Positions 8,547 to 17,234 of a stretch of DNA of 55,513 bases are shown in pieces. The stretch's first letter is position 1. Every line of letters starts with the position of its first letter. This DNA is from Verrucomicrobiales bacterium (GTDB lineage Bacteria; Verrucomicrobiota; Verrucomicrobiia; Limisphaerales; UBA9464): positions 1 to 55,513 of the forward strand of contig JAIXZE010000218.1 in assembly GCA_027489875.1 (NCBI GenBank), read 5' to 3'. Both the position numbers and the translations under genes were made by a program. The notes under the pieces are model-generated. The model made no database searches, was not told where the DNA came from, and saw only the letters and a program-made list of their open reading frames with translations.

Positions 8547-8702
8547 CCCTCGAAAGGGCACCTCTTGACACTGCCCCCGCATGGAACGGGGTGGCGACGT
8601 CCTCGTCGCCGTTCCAAAGCCATTCCCAAGGCGATGAGGACATCGCCGCCCCGTTCCCAGTCTCAAACGGGGGCAATTTCAAGATGCGCCCCCTCGAAAG
8701 GG
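8547..8702. repeat. MITE/REPIN-like inverted repeat flanked by 12-bp direct repeats
   Basis: Inner arms 8583-8610 and 8630-8657 are complementary at 25 of 28 positions (core GGCGACGTCCTCGTCGCC). Outer arms 8558-8579 and 8668-8689 match at 18 of 22. The whole is bracketed by the direct repeat CCCTCGAAAGGG at 8547-8558 and 8691-8702, which looks like a target duplication or a shared element end. A shorter relative lies at 53124-53198. It fills the intergenic space between the subtilase and fmdB-like genes; no ORF in it is credible. Confidence 0.75.
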
Positions 8703-8769
8703 GGGGTGGGTCCGGGCTTGCGGGGCGTCGATGGACGCGGCAACGTGAACGGGATTCCGGGAGTTTGGC

Positions 8770-9015
8770 ATGCCACTTTACGAGTACGAGCTGTGTGACG
8801 GGAACTGTGCGGCCTGTGGGGGACACTTCACCCTTCGGCGGCCCATTACGGCACCTGCCCTGACGCAGTGTCCGGCCTGTCGCAAGCCGGTGCGGAAGCT
8901 GATCTCCGGGTTCAATACGCCGTCGATCACCAAGCCGGTCTCCATCTCGGATGCGAAGAAGGCCGGATTCACGGTCCTGAAACGGGTGTCGAAGGGCGAA
9001 TACGAGCGTCAGTGA
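8770..9015 (+). CDS. FmdB-family zinc-ribbon protein
   Basis: 81 residues. MPLYEYEL followed by CDGNCAACGGHF and CPACRKPVRKLISGF gives the CxxC...CxxC zinc ribbon and MP.YEY start of the FmdB/Zn_ribbon_8 family. Members were first named as putative regulators of formamidase/acetamidase operons, but most have no proven role. This one has an extra Cys near the first knuckle (CDGNCAAC). It lies 49 bases before the coiled-coil gene, so the two could be co-transcribed. Confidence 0.82.
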   Translation: MPLYEYELCDGNCAACGGHFTLRRPITAPALTQCPACRKPVRKLISGFNTPSITKPVSISDAKKAGFTVLKRVSKGEYERQ

Positions 9016-9064
9016 TGGGTGGACAGCGAAAGCTTTTGGATTCGGAACCTCAACCAGACCAACA

Positions 9065-11005
9065 ATGAGTGACCTCCAAGTACTCCAGCAGACGCTGGAT
9101 CGGACGATGACCCGGGCACGCCTCACGCGGGGGTGGCGTGGGTTGTGGCGCGGGCTGCTGGTGGGTGCCGTCGTTTATGCGGTGGCGTTGACCGTCTACA
9201 AGCTGGCCCCGGTTCCCTGGGTCGTGGTGCAGGTGGCCTTGGCGGTTGGGGTGGTTTGCGCCGTCGCCAGCGCATGTTGGGGTTTGATGCGGAAGGTTTC
9301 TGCGGATGAAGCAGCGCGTTTCCTCGATTTGAAGGCAGGCCTCAAGGAACGCCTCAGCTCCGCTTTGGAAATGAGCCGTGCCGGCAAGCAGGACCGCTGG
9401 GCGGAACTGCTGATCGCGGACGCCAGTGTTGCGGCGCGCACGGTGGATCAGCGTCGGGTTCTGCCGTTCGAGGTACCGGGATTCTCCCGGTGGGTGGTGG
9501 TTGCCCTGGCATTGGGTGCCGGGCTTGGATTCGTCCCCGAGTATCGCACCAAGGCCCAGCAACAACAGGCGCAGGACGCCGGCATCATCAAGGACACCGG
9601 AAAGAATCTCGTGCAGGTGACCAAGCGCGAGGTGGCTGAGCGCAAGCCGGCGTTGGAACAGACCCGCAAGGCGATGGAGGATGTCCAGGAGTTGGGAGAA
9701 AAGCTTCAGAACGCGAAGCTCAACCGGGACGATGCCCTCCGGGATCTGGCGAAGGTCACGGATTCGATGAAGCAGCAGGCCTTGGACCTGGCCAAGAACC
9801 CCGCCCTTCGGAAGCTGGAGAAGGCCGCCCGCAATTCAGGCACAAGCCCCAACCAGACCCCGGCCTCGCTCCAGAAGCAGATGGATTCGCTCCAGAAAGC
9901 CCTTGGCGACAAAGCGGATCAGGCGGAGGCGATCAAGGATTTGCAGAAGCAGTTGGACAAGCTGCAACAGGATGCGAAGGCCATGGCGGACAAGTCCGGT
10001 GCCGCCGCGCAGGAAGCCAAGCAGGAATTGGCCAAGTCGCTCGCGGAGCTTTCCCGCCAAGCCGAAGCCATGGACATGCCGATGGAGGCCTTGGGCGATG
10101 CCGCTGAAGCACTGCGCAACGCGGACATCGACCAGTTCGTGAAGGATCTCGGCATCGCCGAGAAGGACCTCGAGAAGCTCGCCGACATGGCCAAGCAGTT
10201 GGCCAAGATGCAGGCCCAGGCCGACAAGATGGGCAAGGATCTCGCCGAGCAACTCAAGAACGGCCAGGCCGAGGCCGCTGGAGATACGCTGCGCAAGATG
10301 ATCGAGCAGCTCCAGATGGGGAACCTTTCCAAGGAGCAGTTGCAGAAACTGGCCGAAGAAGCCTCGAAGGCCGCGAAGCCCGGCGAGCAGTACGGCAAGG
10401 TGGGCGAGTTGCTTAAGAAGGCGGCCGGCCAATGCCAGAACGGGGACAAGAAGGGTGGCTCGGAAAGCCTCGCCGCTGCGCAAAAGGAATTGCAGGAGTT
10501 GATGGATCAGATGGGCGATGCCCAGGCCATGATGGCCGCCCTCCAAAGCCTCCAGAAGGCCCAGATGTGCATCGGGAACGGTCAATGCTGGTCCCAGTGC
10601 AAAGGAACGTCGGGAATCCCGAAGGCCGGAAAGGGTTCCAAGGGCGGGAAGGGTGTGGGCACTTGGGCGCAGGATGATGCCTGGGCCATGCCTGACGAGA
10701 TTTCGGATCTCTGGGACAACTCGGGCATCAACCGCCCGGACATGGCCGGCAAGGGCAACACCGATCGTGATGTCAACCAGCCCGAAGGATTGGTCCCGAC
10801 GAAGGTGAAGGGGCAGTTGCAACCCGGCGGTCCGATGCCCAGCATCACGCTCAAGGGTGTCAGCGCCAAGGGCGAGGCTCGCGTCCAGTACGCCGAGGCT
10901 GTCGCCACCGCGCAGTCGGACGCCCAGAGTGCACTGAACCAGGAGCAGGTCCCCAAGGCCTACAAGAACGCCGTCCGGGACTACTTCGACGACATCAAGC
11001 GCTGA
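9065..11005 (+). CDS. Membrane-anchored long coiled-coil protein (DUF4175-like)
   Basis: 646 residues. Two N-terminal membrane helices (about 29-47 and 52-73) and a third near 140-157 are followed by some 350 residues of Lys/Gln/Ala/Glu-rich coiled coil (repeats of LQKQLDKLQ and MAKQLAKMQ type), then a Gly/Lys-rich linker and a conserved-looking tail (VPTKVKGQLQPGGPMPSITL). This layout matches DUF4175-like proteins that often sit beside MoxR/BatA clusters. Here that cluster is 27 kb away, so a functional link is only inferred. A cytoplasmic or periplasmic scaffold role is plausible; no catalytic motif is visible. Confidence 0.75.
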   Translation: MSDLQVLQQTLDRTMTRARLTRGWRGLWRGLLVGAVVYAVALTVYKLAPVPWVVVQVALAVGVVCAVASACWGLMRKVSADEAARFLDLKAGLKERLSSALEMSRAGKQDRWAELLIADASVAARTVDQRRVLPFEVPGFSRWVVVALALGAGLGFVPEYRTKAQQQQAQDAGIIKDTGKNLVQVTKREVAERKPALEQTRKAMEDVQELGEKLQNAKLNRDDALRDLAKVTDSMKQQALDLAKNPALRKLEKAARNSGTSPNQTPASLQKQMDSLQKALGDKADQAEAIKDLQKQLDKLQQDAKAMADKSGAAAQEAKQELAKSLAELSRQAEAMDMPMEALGDAAEALRNADIDQFVKDLGIAEKDLEKLADMAKQLAKMQAQADKMGKDLAEQLKNGQAEAAGDTLRKMIEQLQMGNLSKEQLQKLAEEASKAAKPGEQYGKVGELLKKAAGQCQNGDKKGGSESLAAAQKELQELMDQMGDAQAMMAALQSLQKAQMCIGNGQCWSQCKGTSGIPKAGKGSKGGKGVGTWAQDDAWAMPDEISDLWDNSGINRPDMAGKGNTDRDVNQPEGLVPTKVKGQLQPGGPMPSITLKGVSAKGEARVQYAEAVATAQSDAQSALNQEQVPKAYKNAVRDYFDDIKR

Positions 11006-11066
11006 GGTTTGCAATCTCCGGTTGGCCCAAGGGGATCGAACCCTTTAGGATGGCGGCAATCTATCC

Positions 11067-12062
11067 ATGAAAGCTGCCATCCTCCGAGGCGTCCAGGAGC
11101 TCTGCGTTGACACCGTCGCCAATCCCCACGCCGCCCCCGGCGAGGTCGTCGTCCGTCTTCACGCCGCAGCGCTGAATCACCGCGATGTCTGGATCAAACA
11201 GGGTGCCTACGCCGGCCTTCGGTTCCCCGTTGTTCCAGGATCGGACGGTGCGGGTGTCGTGACAGAGGTCGGGCCGGGAGTCGATGATTCGTGGCTGGGA
11301 CGTGAGGTCATCATCAATCCGTCGCTGGATTGGGGACACGACCCGCGTGCACAGGAACCACGGTTCACGATTCTGGGAATGCCCAGGGACGGCACATTGG
11401 CGGAGTACATATCGATTCCGGCAACGCAGTTGGCACCGAAGCCCGCACATCTTGACTGGGTCGAGGCAGCCGCTTTGCCGTTGGCGGGTCTGACCGCATT
11501 CCGAGCCGTTTTCAGCCGGGCGCATCTCAAGGCGCACGAGAAAATCCTGATCAGCGGCATTGGAGCGGGCACGGCCCTCTTCGCCCTCCAGTTTGCTGTC
11601 GCTGCCGGTGCCGTCCCGTGCGTCACCTCCAGTTCCGAGGAAAAGCTTCGCAAAGCTCACGAATTGGGAGCGAAAGCTGGTGCGATCTACACCAAGACAG
11701 GCTGGGCCCGCGAGTTCGGTGAGCACCATGGGCCTTTCGATGTGGTGATCGACAGCGCCAGTGGACCCGGCCTCGGTGATCTCGTGGATTTGGCCGCCAA
11801 TGGCGGGCGTATCGTGTTCTTTGGGGCGACTTGCGGCAATCCGCCCGAGTTGCCCATGCGCAAGTTGTTCTGGAAGCAGCTTTCCCTCCTCGGCACGACC
11901 ATGGGCAGCCCCACCGAGTTCCAGATGATGACCGCCTACGTCGCCCGCCACGCCATCCACCCGGTCGTAAGTCACCGCTTTCCGCTGGATCGGGTGGACG
12001 AAGCCTTCGCTCTCATGGAAGCCGGCGGCCAGTTCGGGAAGATCGTGGTCGAGATCGGCTGA
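11067..12062 (+). CDS. MDR-family zinc-type alcohol dehydrogenase / quinone oxidoreductase-like protein
   Basis: 331 residues with the GroES-like N-terminal domain (PGEVVVRLHAAALNHRDVW, FPVVPGSDGAGVVTEVG) and a Rossmann domain (SGIGAGTALFALQFAVAAGA). It belongs to the medium-chain dehydrogenase/reductase superfamily and probably uses NADPH. The position normally held by a catalytic-zinc Cys is His-Arg-Asp (NHRDVW) and the structural-zinc Cys cluster is absent, so it may work without zinc like quinone oxidoreductases. Substrate unknown. It stands alone and converges on the cyclophilin gene with 44 bases between. Confidence 0.88.
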   Translation: MKAAILRGVQELCVDTVANPHAAPGEVVVRLHAAALNHRDVWIKQGAYAGLRFPVVPGSDGAGVVTEVGPGVDDSWLGREVIINPSLDWGHDPRAQEPRFTILGMPRDGTLAEYISIPATQLAPKPAHLDWVEAAALPLAGLTAFRAVFSRAHLKAHEKILISGIGAGTALFALQFAVAAGAVPCVTSSSEEKLRKAHELGAKAGAIYTKTGWAREFGEHHGPFDVVIDSASGPGLGDLVDLAANGGRIVFFGATCGNPPELPMRKLFWKQLSLLGTTMGSPTEFQMMTAYVARHAIHPVVSHRFPLDRVDEAFALMEAGGQFGKIVVEIG

Positions 12063-12106
12063 GGCGCCTGCATCCAAACCTTTCCCAGAAAGTCCCAGCG
12101 TCCAGA

Positions 12107-13054
12107 TCAGTAAGTGGCGCGGACGCGATAAAAACGGTTGGGATCCCCGTTGGGATCGATCACCAAGGTCGGGGGTGTCTTCACGGCATCATCCGACGGT
12201 TGGGCGGGACCGGAGTAGACCTGCGAGGGAAGGGCTTCTGGAGGAAGGTTTGTCAGCGCCTGCCAGACCGGCGGGAACTCGGTGGTGAACTCGACGAAGT
12301 TGGTGCGGCCAGCCACGGGGTTCCAACGGATTTCAGCGGCACCATCCGGCCGGCGCGCGACCTGGACGTTCAACAGGCTGATATCGCAGAAGACGAGATC
12401 TTCCAGGTCCACGAAGCGGCTGCCATTCGTGGCGGTCCGGAGTTGGCGGACAGGCAGTTCGTTGTACGGACTCCCCCCGGCATTGACGATGAGGTTCTGT
12501 GCGTTGGTGGGCGTCGTCAGCGAATTGTAGCGCGTGAATCCGTTCCACTTCTCCAGGACGTTGGTCCCTCGGATGACTCGACCGAACACGGTGAACCCAC
12601 CGGCGTTGTTGGTGGCGTCCAGTGAGGTGGCGTTGTTCCGAAGGTTGAAGAAAAACTGTGAACTCGCCGAGTTCGGGTCCGAGGTCTTGGCCATCGCAAT
12701 TGTTCCCGCCACGTTGGAGAGGAACGGACCTACGCCGAACTCATTGGTGATGGTCGGGCGAATGGGAACGGAGTTTGCCAACGCGTTGGTGCCGCCCCGG
12801 TTGACCACCCGGAATCCCCCGCCCTGGATCACGAAGTTCGTCACCACACGGTGAAAGAACATGTTCTGGTACGACCCATCGGTCACGTAGCGGAGGAAGT
12901 TCGCCGAGGTGATCGGCTTGTCGGCGTCGTAGAGTTCGACATCCACGGTGCCGAACACCGTGCGGAACTGGACAACGGTGCCAGCCTGGGACGCTGGGAG
13001 CGTGGCGAGCAGCGTGGCGATGATCGGGAGGGCGCGTTTCAGGGAAGTCATCAT
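12107..13054 (-). CDS. Secreted cyclophilin-type peptidyl-prolyl cis-trans isomerase
   Basis: 315 residues: signal peptide (LPIIATLLATLPASQA), then a cyclophilin domain with FFHRVVTNFVIQGGGF and a GTIAMAK...SSQFFFNL block. The catalytic Arg (FHR) is present. About 100 extra residues follow, ending NRFYRVRATY, the FYRV-type terminus seen on other exported proteins here. It should assist proline isomerisation outside the cytoplasm. Its start overlaps the stop of the inositol phosphatase gene (ATGA, 13051-13054), so the two are translationally coupled; a second ATG at 13051 is an alternative start. Confidence 0.9.
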   Translation of the reverse strand: MMTSLKRALPIIATLLATLPASQAGTVVQFRTVFGTVDVELYDADKPITSANFLRYVTDGSYQNMFFHRVVTNFVIQGGGFRVVNRGGTNALANSVPIRPTITNEFGVGPFLSNVAGTIAMAKTSDPNSASSQFFFNLRNNATSLDATNNAGGFTVFGRVIRGTNVLEKWNGFTRYNSLTTPTNAQNLIVNAGGSPYNELPVRQLRTATNGSRFVDLEDLVFCDISLLNVQVARRPDGAAEIRWNPVAGRTNFVEFTTEFPPVWQALTNLPPEALPSQVYSGPAQPSDDAVKTPPTLVIDPNGDPNRFYRVRATY

Positions 13055-13875
13055 GGCTCGGGGGTGGGACTGGAGGTTGGAAAACGATCCGCGATTCGCT
13101 TCAGTGGAGCGTGGATATGACCGTTGTTGGCGTTCAGTGAGTATTTGTAAGCCTCGCCTTCAATCGGCGTGATCTCGAATCGGCCACCGGCACGTTCAAC
13201 AATGAGCCCTCCCGCGGCCACATCCCACAATCGGATACCTGCCTCGACATAGGCATCGAATCGTCCGTCGGCGACATAGGTCAGGGCCAGGGCCGCAGAT
13301 CCCATCAGGCGGACCTTTCGAACCTGATGGATGAGTTCGCCGAACACGGGAAGCATGCGATCAAGGGTCTCTTTGCTTTTCGCGAACCCGAGGGAAACGA
13401 TGGCTTCCGAGAGCCGCGGGCGTGGGCTGACATGAATCTTTCGGCCGTTCAGTCTTGCGGGGCCTGTCGCGGTTGCTGTCCACGTTTCATCAAGAAAGGG
13501 ATCGTGCACAACACCTACGAGGGTTGAGTACCGTTTCCGGTCGCGGACCTGGAGGGCGATGCTCACGCAGGCGTGCGGGATGCCATAGGCGTAATTGACA
13601 GTTCCATCAATGGGGTCAACGACCCATCGGGCAGGCGCTTCCTCAATCGAGGGGTCGCAGCCCTCCTCTCCGAGGACGGGGATGTCCGGAAATTCCAACG
13701 CCAATTGGCGGGTGATGAGGCGCTGGCAACGGACGTCGAGGTCCAGCTTGATGTCGTGCTGGGTCGCCTCGTTGACCTTCTTGGTCCGTCGGAGGTGAGC
13801 CTTCATGAGCGTGCCGGCGGCGCGCGCGGCAGATTCAGCGGCGGCCAGTGCAGCGGAGGCGGAGACAGGTTTCAT
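13051..13875 (-). CDS. suhB: Inositol-1-monophosphatase family protein
   Basis: 274 residues from the ATG at 13875. Family metal-binding motifs are present: LGEEG, WVVDPIDGTVNYAYGIPHAC and LWDVAAGGLIVERAGG. It is a Mg-dependent, Li-sensitive type phosphatase acting on inositol phosphate or a related substrate (FBP, NADP or PAP cannot be excluded by eye). First gene of a two-gene unit with the cyclophilin. The frame is open upstream to 13998 but that part is not family-like. Confidence 0.9.
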   Translation of the reverse strand: MKPVSASAALAAAESAARAAGTLMKAHLRRTKKVNEATQHDIKLDLDVRCQRLITRQLALEFPDIPVLGEEGCDPSIEEAPARWVVDPIDGTVNYAYGIPHACVSIALQVRDRKRYSTLVGVVHDPFLDETWTATATGPARLNGRKIHVSPRPRLSEAIVSLGFAKSKETLDRMLPVFGELIHQVRKVRLMGSAALALTYVADGRFDAYVEAGIRLWDVAAGGLIVERAGGRFEITPIEGEAYKYSLNANNGHIHAPLKRIADRFPTSSPTPEP

Positions 13876-13981
13876 TCCAATCTGGCGAGTACCGTATCGG
13901 GTCTGATCCCCATTCCCAAGCGTGAAGGCACCCAGGCCGGACTCGTTGTGGCTCGCGTCTAGGGGCAAGGGCGACGGACCG

Positions 13982-15715
13982 CTAAGGCAGGACCTCACGG
14001 CGTTCGGCGAGACTTTCGAGAAGTCGCTCCCGCTTTTCGTCGATCAAACCTTCATCGGAGGCCTTCAACGCCTCCAGCAACTCGCGTCCCTCAAGGATAC
14101 GCCCGACACATACGTAGCTGGCACCCGCGTCGATCAGCTGTCGGGCATCGGCCAGGACCTCTGCTGGGGCGATGATTCGCGCCGTTGGATTCACCTGCCG
14201 AAGGCTGCGCACCAGTTTCTCGTTGGTGATGCCCTTAAGCAGGCTGTCCGGAACCGTACACACCAGCACTTCTGCCTGCGCCAACCCCGCATGAAGCAGC
14301 GTGTCGCGCTGGCTGATGTCTCCATAGATCACCTGAATCCCCCGCGCCTTCAGTTGGGCGTGGACAACGGGGTTGAAGTCGATGACCGCGACGTGCGGGA
14401 GCAACTCCGGCGCATGTCGCTCGATTTCATCGAGCAGGGAGCTGGCTGCCCGGAAGAATCCGAGGAACAGGATACGGGCTCCGTGGCCATGGCCCGTCTC
14501 CGCGGCCGCCGGAGCGCCGCCACTGGCGTCGAGGTCGCGGAGACCCAACTTTTTCAGGACGGGAATGAACCATCGAACCAACCCGTCGGAGCGGGTCATT
14601 CCGAACGTCGAGACCGTTGCCAGGATCACGAAGGCAAGCGACGCCATGTCCTTGGCCATCGGACCCACATGCTTGAACTTTTCGCTGGCCCCCAGCTCGA
14701 GCAGAACAAGGGAGAATTCCGAGACCTGAGCCAGATTGATGGCCGGCAGCAAGCTGGCCCGCAGTCCTTGCCGCAGCCAGTAAAGCGGGGTGAAGGTGGT
14801 GATGAGCCGGCTGAACACCGCGAACACCCCGAACACGATGGCCCAACCAAACACGGCCAGGCCAGGCATCTGAATCTTCATCCCAAGGCCCACGAAGAAC
14901 AGCGTGACGAAGAAATCCCGGAGGCTGGTGACCTTGGCCGTCACATCCAGGGCGTACGGGAAGGTGGATAGCGCAACCCCGGCAACCAGCGCCCCCATTT
15001 CCCGCGACAAGTGCAGACGTTCGGCGAACTCGCCCACCAGGAAACACCACCCGATGGCACCCACCAGAACCAGCTCCGGGAGCCGTGCCACCTTGTGGAA
15101 GAGCGGGGGAAGGACGTACTTGCTGACCAAAAGCGTGGTGCCCACCAGGAACGCCACCCGAACCAGTGACATCAAGAGGACGCTCGCCTCCATCTGGTTG
15201 AGGTTCGGTTGGACGGCCAGGAACAGGATCGCAAACAGGTCCTGGATCACCAGCACCCCAAGGGTCACCCGGCCGGGCAACGTATCGAGTTCGCGCTTGT
15301 CGTAGAGCACCTTGACGATGATGACCGTGCTGCTCATCGCCGCCGCCGCCCCCAGGTAGAGGGCGTCCCAGCTTCCGCTCCCCAGCTTGAAGCCCAGCAT
15401 CCGGAAAACGGCCACTCCGAGCGCGAAGCCGCCGAAAATCTGAACGGCCGCCGTCACCGTGATCGACTTGCCCGCGCTCATGATCTTCTTCAGGTCGATT
15501 TCCAACCCGATCATGAACAGCAGGAAGATCAGCCCGAGTTCAGAGATCGTCGCAATCGACTCCTGACTGGTGACCCACGAGAGCACCGCGGGTCCCAGAA
15601 GAAATCCTGCCGCCAGGTATGCCAGGATGATGGGTTGACGGGCCAGTTGCGCCGCCAGTCCCAGCAACCACGCGGCTGCCGTACACAGGGCGATATCTCG
15701 GATGAGCTCGTGCAT
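13982..15715 (-). CDS. Kef-type monovalent cation:proton antiporter with TrkA-N-like domain
   Basis: 577 residues from the ATG at 15715. The N-terminal ~385 residues form a CPA2 Na+/H+ exchanger domain of about 12 helices (LGLIFLLFMIGLEIDLKKI, VLVIQDLFAILFLAVQP, LRDFFVTLFFVGLGMKI). A C-terminal nucleotide-binding region follows (VIYGDISQRDTLLHAGL). The expected GxGxxG is replaced by GFFRAA, so ligand binding may be altered. Role: K+ or Na+ efflux against protons. It diverges from the NDH-2 gene (193 bases between starts). Confidence 0.9.
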   Translation of the reverse strand: MHELIRDIALCTAAAWLLGLAAQLARQPIILAYLAAGFLLGPAVLSWVTSQESIATISELGLIFLLFMIGLEIDLKKIMSAGKSITVTAAVQIFGGFALGVAVFRMLGFKLGSGSWDALYLGAAAAMSSTVIIVKVLYDKRELDTLPGRVTLGVLVIQDLFAILFLAVQPNLNQMEASVLLMSLVRVAFLVGTTLLVSKYVLPPLFHKVARLPELVLVGAIGWCFLVGEFAERLHLSREMGALVAGVALSTFPYALDVTAKVTSLRDFFVTLFFVGLGMKIQMPGLAVFGWAIVFGVFAVFSRLITTFTPLYWLRQGLRASLLPAINLAQVSEFSLVLLELGASEKFKHVGPMAKDMASLAFVILATVSTFGMTRSDGLVRWFIPVLKKLGLRDLDASGGAPAAAETGHGHGARILFLGFFRAASSLLDEIERHAPELLPHVAVIDFNPVVHAQLKARGIQVIYGDISQRDTLLHAGLAQAEVLVCTVPDSLLKGITNEKLVRSLRQVNPTARIIAPAEVLADARQLIDAGASYVCVGRILEGRELLEALKASDEGLIDEKRERLLESLAERREVLP

Positions 15716-15908
15716 GATGGGCGGTCTGTCTGCGATCCAGTTGGACGGCGGCGTCGATACTGCCGCGGAGGATCTTCGGGTCAACGTGTGGTTCGGGGTT
15801 TTTCGAACCTGCTGCTTTGAACGGGGAGCAACCCGGGAGAGCCACCAGAAACCGTGCGGCGGGAATACCGGACTCGCCCAACCTGTCGGGTCAAGCCATG
15901 TTGGAACC

Positions 15909-17198
15909 GTGCTGAATCGCAAGAAAGTCGTGGTGCTGGGCGCGGGGTTTGCCGGGCTTACCTTTTGCCGCTCATTCCGGCATTCCGAGGCAGACATCGT
16001 CCTGATCGATCGGCAGAACCACCATCTCTTCCAACCACTCCTGTACCAGGTCGCTACCGCTGGACTTTCCGATGCCGAGATCGCCCAGCCCATACGTTCC
16101 ATCCTTTCCGATCGTCCTGATGTTCAGGTTCATATGGCCGAAATCCTGGACATCGACGTAGGCCGCCGCAGTGTCCAGACATCCGTGGGGGAGGTGATCT
16201 ACGACTATCTCGTGGTCGGATTGGGAGGTCGGACGAGCTACTTCGGGCATCCCGAGTGGGAGCGGCACGCGCCAGGTCTGAAATCGCTGGAAGATGCCGA
16301 GCGGATCCGTCACGGGCTCTTGATGGCGTTCGAGCGTGCGGAGAATGCCACCGATGCATTGGAACGGCAGCGGCTCATGACCGTGGTGGTGGTTGGGGGT
16401 GGTCCTACTGGCGTTGAACTTGCCGGCGCTTGCGCAGAACTGGCACGGGTCGTCTTGCGGGCCGATTTCCGCAGGATCGATCCGGCTCAGGCAAGGGTGA
16501 TCCTCATTGAAGGCAGCTCACGACTTCTCGGCCAACTTCCTGAGGAATTAGGGGAGGAGGCCCGCCACGAATTGGAGAGGATGGGGGTGGAGGTCCGATG
16601 CGGTGTCAGGGTCCGGGACATCCGGGACGGAGAAGTCGATTTGCCGGGGGAGACGATACGTGCCGGAAACATTCTTTGGGGAGCCGGCGTGGCGGCATCA
16701 CCCTTGACCGCTCGGTTGGGAGTGCCATTGGACAGGTCCGGGCGGGTACCCGTGTCTCCGGATCTCAGTGTTCCGGGCCACCCCGAGGTCTTCGCGATAG
16801 GCGACCTGGCGGCGGTGGTCGACAAGGATGGGCAGGTTGTACCCGGCGTTTCACCCGCTGCCATCCAGGAGGCCCGCCATGTGGCACGGCAATTGGAGCG
16901 CGAATTGGACGGTGATCCGAGGGCTCGCCGGCCGTTCGATTATTGGGACAAGGGGACCATGGCGACGATTGGGCGTTCTGCTGCAGTGGCCAAGGTGGGA
17001 TCCCTCGAATTGACCGGCTGGGTGGCTTGGGTGGCGTGGCTCTTCGTCCACCTGCTCTTCCTCGTCGGGTTCCGCAACCGACTCGCTGTACTCCTGCAGT
17101 GGACCTACAGCTACTTCACCTATCGTCGGGGAGCCCGCATCATCGCGGTTCGAAGCACGGCGACACAGGGCCTCGTAAACCAAAAAGGCGGTGGCTGA
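15909..17198 (+). CDS. ndh: Type II NADH:quinone oxidoreductase (NDH-2)
   Basis: 429 residues from a GTG at 15909; no in-frame ATG lies close and the family normally begins right before the FAD motif. It shows the FAD Rossmann motif (VVVLGAGFAGLTF), the NADH motif (VVVVGGGPTGVELAG), FAIGDLA, and a C-terminal hydrophobic/amphipathic segment (WVAWVAWLFVHLLFLVGF) for membrane attachment. It passes electrons from NADH to quinone without pumping protons. The open frame upstream of 15909 is not family-like. The end of the gene overlaps the terminator of the opposing DUF2723 gene. Confidence 0.92.
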   Translation: MLNRKKVVVLGAGFAGLTFCRSFRHSEADIVLIDRQNHHLFQPLLYQVATAGLSDAEIAQPIRSILSDRPDVQVHMAEILDIDVGRRSVQTSVGEVIYDYLVVGLGGRTSYFGHPEWERHAPGLKSLEDAERIRHGLLMAFERAENATDALERQRLMTVVVVGGGPTGVELAGACAELARVVLRADFRRIDPAQARVILIEGSSRLLGQLPEELGEEARHELERMGVEVRCGVRVRDIRDGEVDLPGETIRAGNILWGAGVAASPLTARLGVPLDRSGRVPVSPDLSVPGHPEVFAIGDLAAVVDKDGQVVPGVSPAAIQEARHVARQLERELDGDPRARRPFDYWDKGTMATIGRSAAVAKVGSLELTGWVAWVAWLFVHLLFLVGFRNRLAVLLQWTYSYFTYRRGARIIAVRSTATQGLVNQKGGG

Positions 17199-17211
17199 TG
17201 GCCACCGCCTT
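17182..17211 (-). terminator. Rho-independent terminator of the DUF2723 operon
   Basis: On the minus strand an 11-bp stem (AAGGCGGTGGC with GCCACCGCCTT, positions 17211-17185, 5-nt loop) runs directly into TTTTT (17186-17182). It begins 24 bases after the DUF2723 stop codon and overlaps the last codons of ndh on the other strand. Confidence 0.88.
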
Positions 17212-17234
17212 CCGGAGGGCACAGTGCCTCGACG

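Noticed and set aside
9836..11014. Minus-strand open frame of 392 codons
   Set aside because: Antisense of the coiled-coil gene; its Leu/His-rich product is the mirror of Lys/Gln codons.
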